The notes under the pieces were generated by a model that saw only the letters and a list, made by a program, of their open reading frames with translations, searched no databases and was not told the origin of the DNA. Shown in pieces: positions 60,299 through 64,000 of a stretch of DNA of 64,000 bases (position 1 is its first letter; every line of letters starts with the position of its first letter). The stretch is from JBKECO01 sp047974745 (lineage in GTDB: Bacteria > Bacillota > Clostridia > Lachnospirales > Lachnospiraceae): assembly GCA_047974745.1 (NCBI GenBank), contig JBKECO010000002.1, positions 1-64,000 of the forward strand. Direction: 5' to 3'. The translations under genes and the position numbers were made by a program.

Positions 60299-61584
60299 AT
60301 AATAAGAACAGAACCTATTTATGCATTGATTTAAAGTCCTTTTATGCATCTGTGGAATGTGTGGAACGGAATCTGGATCCACTGGTCACAAATCTTGTGG
60401 TGGCAGATCCGGATCGGACGCAGAAAACGATCTGCCTTGCCATCACGCCGCCCATGAAGCAGTATGGGCTCAGCAGCAGATGCAGAGTATTTGAGATTCC
60501 GGCCGGAGTGGACTATATTATGGCTCCGCCGAGAATGAAGCTCTATATTACGTATTCAGCACATATCTATTCCATCTATCTAAAGTATATTTCAAAAGAA
60601 GATATTCATGTCTATTCCATCGATGAAGCCTTTATGGATGTGACCGAATATCTTTCTATGTATCAGATGACGGCAAAAGAGCTGGGGATCCAGATCATGA
60701 AGGATATTTACGAGACTTGTGGCGTGACTGCGACCTGCGGGATCGGCACGAACCTCTATCTTGCCAAGATCGCACTGGATATCACGGCGAAGCATGTGAA
60801 GGATCATATTGGGATATTGGATGAGGAGCAGTACTGCGCAACACTGTGGGATCATGAGCCTTTAAAGGATTTCTGGAGAATCGGATCTGGTATTCAAAAG
60901 AGACTCAATAAAATTGGGATCAGTACCATGCGAGACATAGCCGAAGCAGAGGAGGAAGTGCTGTACAGACTTCTGGGAGTCGATGCGGAGCTTCTGATCG
61001 ATCATGCCTGGGGCAGGGAAACGACCAGGATCGCTGATATCAAATCCTATCAGCCAAAGAACAACTCCATCTCCAGTGGTCAGGTCCTGATGAGAAACTA
61101 CGATGCACAAGAAGCACTTCTCGTTCTCAAAGAGATGGCAGATGCACTTTGCCTGGATCTTGTAGACAAAGGGCAGGTGACAAATGGGATCGGTATCATG
61201 GCGGGTTATGCGAATGAGCTGGACTTGAAATTTGATCATGGCTCCATCACTCTGCCAGTCACGACGAATGCCATACGTGTGATCATGCCGCATGTGATAC
61301 GGCTTTTTGAAAAAACGATAAAGCAGGACGTACCAATACGCCGCCTGGGGATATCCTTTCACAATCTTGTGGACGAGGCATACGAGCAGTACGATCTTTT
61401 TTCAGATCCAAAGGAACTGGAACGGGACAGAAAGCTGCAGAAGGCGGCACTTGAGATCAAAAAAAGATTTGGGAGCAATGCACTGGTTCGGGGCATGGAT
61501 CTGCAGGAGGCTGCGACCGGAATGGACAGGAACCGCCAGATCGGCGGACACAGGAGCGGTGATGATAAGAAAGAAAATGACTAG
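60295..61584 (+). CDS. Y-family DNA polymerase (UV-damage/DinB-UmuC type)
   Basis: Translesion polymerase-like protein, 429 aa. Active-site motifs are YLCIDLKSFYASVECVER (first metal acid plus steric-gate region) and the SIDEAFMDVT segment with the paired acids. An IMS HHH-like segment (DFWRIGSGIQKRLNKIGI) and a C-terminal little-finger domain follow. The sequence resembles the UvrX/YqjW branch that pairs with YolD-like proteins, as here. No SOS (LexA) box is visible because the gene starts within the EAL gene end. Confidence 0.92.
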   Translation: MNNKNRTYLCIDLKSFYASVECVERNLDPLVTNLVVADPDRTQKTICLAITPPMKQYGLSSRCRVFEIPAGVDYIMAPPRMKLYITYSAHIYSIYLKYISKEDIHVYSIDEAFMDVTEYLSMYQMTAKELGIQIMKDIYETCGVTATCGIGTNLYLAKIALDITAKHVKDHIGILDEEQYCATLWDHEPLKDFWRIGSGIQKRLNKIGISTMRDIAEAEEEVLYRLLGVDAELLIDHAWGRETTRIADIKSYQPKNNSISSGQVLMRNYDAQEALLVLKEMADALCLDLVDKGQVTNGIGIMAGYANELDLKFDHGSITLPVTTNAIRVIMPHVIRLFEKTIKQDVPIRRLGISFHNLVDEAYEQYDLFSDPKELERDRKLQKAALEIKKRFGSNALVRGMDLQEAATGMDRNRQIGGHRSGDDKKEND

Positions 61585-61894
61585 TGCGGAACGCGCAAAG
61601 CAGTTCATGCCTTTTGATGCATTGCGCGGATTTCGGGATGCCCTCAGAGAAAAAGAACGTATTGTCGTTCCAAGATCAGAGCTGTCAGAAGAAAAAAAAG
61701 AAGAGCTGGATCGGGTTCTTAGCATACTCGAGCCTGCTACAATGGTGACCGTTACTTATTATCAAAAAGAAGAATATGTCAGATTGCAGGGGCTGGTATC
61801 GAAAATCGAGATGACCAGCCACATTCTGACTGTAGTAAATGAAAAAATTGAATTTGCAGATATTCATGACCTTGAGATCGACCCAGTGACATAG
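61562..61894 (+). CDS. YolD-like family protein
   Basis: Small protein of 110 aa belonging to the YolD-like family, commonly encoded beside Y-family polymerases in Firmicutes and thought to modulate them. It begins MIRKKMTSAERAKQFMPFDA, followed by LRGFRDALREKE, the typical family start. The ATG at 61562 has AGGAG five bases upstream and overlaps the polymerase gene by 23 bases. The much longer in-frame start at 61367 reads the polymerase gene in another frame and is rejected. Confidence 0.9.
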   Translation: MIRKKMTSAERAKQFMPFDALRGFRDALREKERIVVPRSELSEEKKEELDRVLSILEPATMVTVTYYQKEEYVRLQGLVSKIEMTSHILTVVNEKIEFADIHDLEIDPVT

Positions 61895-61914
61895 AGATCC
61901 GTGCACAGCCACAT

Positions 61915-63042
61915 TTAAAGATACTGTGCCAGAATCTCTGAGACCTTCACAGGCTGACCAGTTCTTAAAGAAGCATGCATTGCTTCCATGATCCCGATCG
62001 TATGGATCCCTTCCCGGAGGTCAGGAAGTGGAGTCTCTCCTTTCTGGAGCATGATGGCAAAATAGTCGATATAATTCTGGTATTCGCCAGCGTGGTGCGT
62101 CTCGCCTTCGAACCGAAAATAGTAAGGATGTCTGTCCTCATAGCTGTGGGTAGTCTCTTCATAAAAATCGGATTCATGAGCGTCAAGAGCATAGCATTTT
62201 TTATCCGTTGGGAGATCTTCTCGTAACATTTTTTCATGCAGGATCAGCTGGTTATAGCCGCCCCGGGAGATGCCGTTCGTAGCACGAAGGGTACACTCGA
62301 TGGGAAATTCGATTTTTTTATTCAGGGCAGGAGTCCCATAGGCGCCGCCAATGGTGGCAAAGCGTCCACTTCTATCTTTGGCGAGAAAGGTCAGCGTATC
62401 TTCTACATCCAGACCGAACTCCTTCGTGTTCGGACTTACGGTTCCATATCCAAAGACCTCTTCTATATCGGGAAGATACCAGGCTGCAAGATCTACAGCA
62501 TGGATCATAAAGTTATACATCCAGGAGAATCCCTTCGTTTTGCTCCACGGACGATCCAGAAACCATCTGGAGTCACTTTTGTAGTGTGTCTCTACGGATA
62601 CGAGTTCACCAAGCCGACCATTGGCATAAGTCTCGTGTTGGTTTTTCAGGGATTCAAAGAATCGGCTGCTCTGACCAATGAACACATGGAGGTCAGCTTT
62701 TTTTTGGATTTCCAGCAGTTCTCTTGCATCCTTTAAATCCAGCAGGACAGGCTTTGTGCAGATGACATGCTTACCAGCCTGCAGGGCCATTTTGATATGG
62801 AGCGCATGGAACTGATCCGGTGTATAGATGCCAATCACATCGATGCTGGGATCCGCAAGCATATCTTCATATTGTGTCGTATAGTTTTTTAGGTCGAACT
62901 CGGTACATCTGGCACGGCACAGATCCTCATTCAGGTCACAGATAGTTCCCAGATCATAATACGGACTGGATAGAGCTGCAGAAATAATACTTCTGCCTTC
63001 ACCAAGTCCTAAAACACCTAATACGAATCTATTGTTATTCAT
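61915..63042 (-). CDS. Gfo/Idh/MocA family oxidoreductase
   Basis: NAD(P)-dependent oxidoreductase of 375 aa with a Rossmann domain (GVLGLGEGRSI; the usual GxGxxG ends here as GLGEGRS) and the catalytic lysine in VICTKPVLL (EKP-type motif with Thr for Glu). The C-terminal alpha/beta domain includes FMIHAVDLAAWYLPDIEE. Sugar, inositol or sugar-acid substrates are typical; the substrate is unknown. It is monocistronic with GGGAGG before its ATG, and converges with the yolD gene. Confidence 0.9.
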   Translation of the reverse strand: MNNNRFVLGVLGLGEGRSIISAALSSPYYDLGTICDLNEDLCRARCTEFDLKNYTTQYEDMLADPSIDVIGIYTPDQFHALHIKMALQAGKHVICTKPVLLDLKDARELLEIQKKADLHVFIGQSSRFFESLKNQHETYANGRLGELVSVETHYKSDSRWFLDRPWSKTKGFSWMYNFMIHAVDLAAWYLPDIEEVFGYGTVSPNTKEFGLDVEDTLTFLAKDRSGRFATIGGAYGTPALNKKIEFPIECTLRATNGISRGGYNQLILHEKMLREDLPTDKKCYALDAHESDFYEETTHSYEDRHPYYFRFEGETHHAGEYQNYIDYFAIMLQKGETPLPDLREGIHTIGIMEAMHASLRTGQPVKVSEILAQYL

Positions 63043-63157
63043 AACAGTTACCTCCCGTAGATTTGGATAAAAATTGGTTCATGCTTGTATTATAATCTGT
63101 ATTTCGAAGAAAATCATCTGCTTTCCTAGTAGAATTGTATACTTTGTTCATAAGAAT

Positions 63158-63185
63158 TGCTCTTTTTACAAAAAAATAGTATATT
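63158..63185 (+). promoter_or_regulatory. putative promoter of hydF
   Basis: TATATT at 63180-63185 with a weak TTGCTC at 63158-63163 and a 16-base spacer. The leader is about 25 bases. Confidence 0.4.
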
Positions 63186-63214
63186 AGAAAAAAACAGTCA
63201 GGAAGGAATAGGAC

Positions 63215-64000
63215 ATGAGTTTAAATCAGACGCCGGCTTCGGACCGGATTCATATTAGTTTTTTTGGCAGACGTAACGCAGGGAAATCCAGCGTTGTCAA
63301 TGCTGTCACGGGACAGGAGCTGGCAGTCGTTTCTGATGTAAAGGGAACCACGACAGATCCTGTCTATAAGTCTATGGAATTACTGCCAATGGGACCTGTT
63401 GTGATCATTGATACACCAGGGATCGATGATGAGGGTGAGCTTGGGGCACTGCGGATCCGTAAGACAAAACAGGTGCTGAACAAGACAGATGTTGCGGTAC
63501 TCGTAGTCGATGGCCAGGTGGGAATGACTGAGACAGAAGAGGATCTGATCCGCATATTTAAAGAAAAAGAAATTGCCTATATTACGGTGTTCAATAAATC
63601 GGATCTGCTTTCCGACGAGAAGGCAAAGGATCCGTCTTTTTTCTATGTGAGCGCAAAAGACAGACTTAACATCGAAGGACTGAAGGAGAAAATCGCACAG
63701 CTGGCTCCGGTGGAGGATACAAAGCTTAAAATCGTGGGGGATCTGCTTCACCCCTCGGACTTTGTTATTCTGGTGACACCGATTGACAAGGCGGCACCAA
63801 AGGGCAGGCTGATTCTTCCGCAGCAGCAGACGATCCGTGATATTCTCGAAGCAGATGCAGCAGCGATCGTTGTCAAAGAATTTGAACTGAGAGATACTCT
63901 GATGAATCTGGGTAAGAAGCCGAGACTTGTAATTACGGACAGTCAGGTATTTGCAAAAGTCTCAGCTGATACGCCAAAAGATATTATGCTGACCTCTTTT
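63215..64000 (+). CDS. hydF: [FeFe]-hydrogenase maturation GTPase HydF (3' end outside window)
   Basis: First 262 residues of HydF, the GTPase scaffold on which HydE and HydG build the 2Fe subcluster of [FeFe]-hydrogenase. The N-terminal Era-like GTPase domain has Walker A GRRNAGKSS (18-26), TTTDPVYK, DTPGIDDEG and NKSD. The HydF-specific segment LHPSDFVILVTPIDKAAPKG and LPQQQTIRDILEAD follows. The cluster-binding C-terminal domain lies beyond base 64000. GGAAGGAATAGGAC precedes the ATG. It implies an anaerobic, hydrogen-metabolising organism. Confidence 0.95.
   Translation, partial: MSLNQTPASDRIHISFFGRRNAGKSSVVNAVTGQELAVVSDVKGTTTDPVYKSMELLPMGPVVIIDTPGIDDEGELGALRIRKTKQVLNKTDVAVLVVDGQVGMTETEEDLIRIFKEKEIAYITVFNKSDLLSDEKAKDPSFFYVSAKDRLNIEGLKEKIAQLAPVEDTKLKIVGDLLHPSDFVILVTPIDKAAPKGRLILPQQQTIRDILEADAAAIVVKEFELRDTLMNLGKKPRLVITDSQVFAKVSADTPKDIMLTSF

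Noticed and set aside
61367..61561. N-terminal extension of the YolD-like protein
   Set aside because: It reads the end of the polymerase gene in another frame and has no ribosome binding site; ATG 61562 has AGGAG.

Overview
The window looks like chromosome from an anaerobic, low-to-mid GC Firmicute of the class Clostridia, most likely a Lachnospiraceae-type gut organism. The evidence is strong AGGAGG ribosome binding sites, a [FeFe]-hydrogenase maturase (HydF), an AtoE-type short-chain fatty acid transporter, BMP-type nucleoside ABC genes, c-di-GMP-I riboswitches and a selenium-dependent molybdenum hydroxylase (SDMH) gene set. No rRNA, CRISPR array, insertion sequence or prophage is visible. 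One tRNA-Pro(CGG) lies at 22372-22445. The species cannot be named from the sequence alone.

Layout. 0.2-5.8 kb: a polar amino acid ABC transporter, a drug/metabolite exporter, a fructose-6-phosphate aldolase-type transaldolase, NfeD and a D-2-hydroxyacid dehydrogenase. 5.8-8.5 kb: an LTA-synthase-like sulfatase and a lipoprotein. 8.5-13.5 kb: a divergent LacI regulator and a sugar operon (xylulokinase-like kinase, DUF4867, FucI-like isomerase) with GTGCAC palindromes between them. 13.6-16.4 kb: DUF5058, a second membrane protein and an M20 peptidase. 16.5-22.2 kb: an SbcD/SbcC-like pair (YhaO/YhaN type), a class A PBP and a ROK glucokinase. 22.4-31.5 kb: surface and envelope functions, namely a membrane-anchored nuclease, an Ig/FN3 secreted protein, PAP2, an L,D-transpeptidase, a metallophosphoesterase, a CDP-alcohol phosphatidyltransferase and a PH-domain protein, plus an SRPBCC-VOC-VOC fusion.

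31.5-35 kb holds a stand-alone CheY and two c-di-GMP-I riboswitches. One sits before a chemoreceptor. The other sits before a degenerate tyrosine-recombinase-like protein. A large EAL phosphodiesterase at 57.6 kb could lower the same signal, and its stop codon overlaps the start of a Y-family polymerase gene that is followed by yolD.

37-57.5 kb is a purine-catabolism island of the SDMH type: a MocA-like nucleotidyltransferase, YqeC, a four-gene nucleoside/purine ABC transporter, two amidohydrolases, three molybdenum subunits, two 2Fe-2S subunits, one FAD subunit, a dihydroorotate-dehydrogenase-like 4Fe-4S protein, a flavodoxin-like protein and YqeB. Together they would import purine nucleosides or bases, deaminate them and hydroxylate the ring with Se/Mo enzymes. 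A roughly 200-nt leader with a compact fold and an intrinsic terminator precedes the transporter genes and matches no riboswitch class I recognise. The window closes with a Gfo/Idh/MocA oxidoreductase and a HydF gene cut by the window end.
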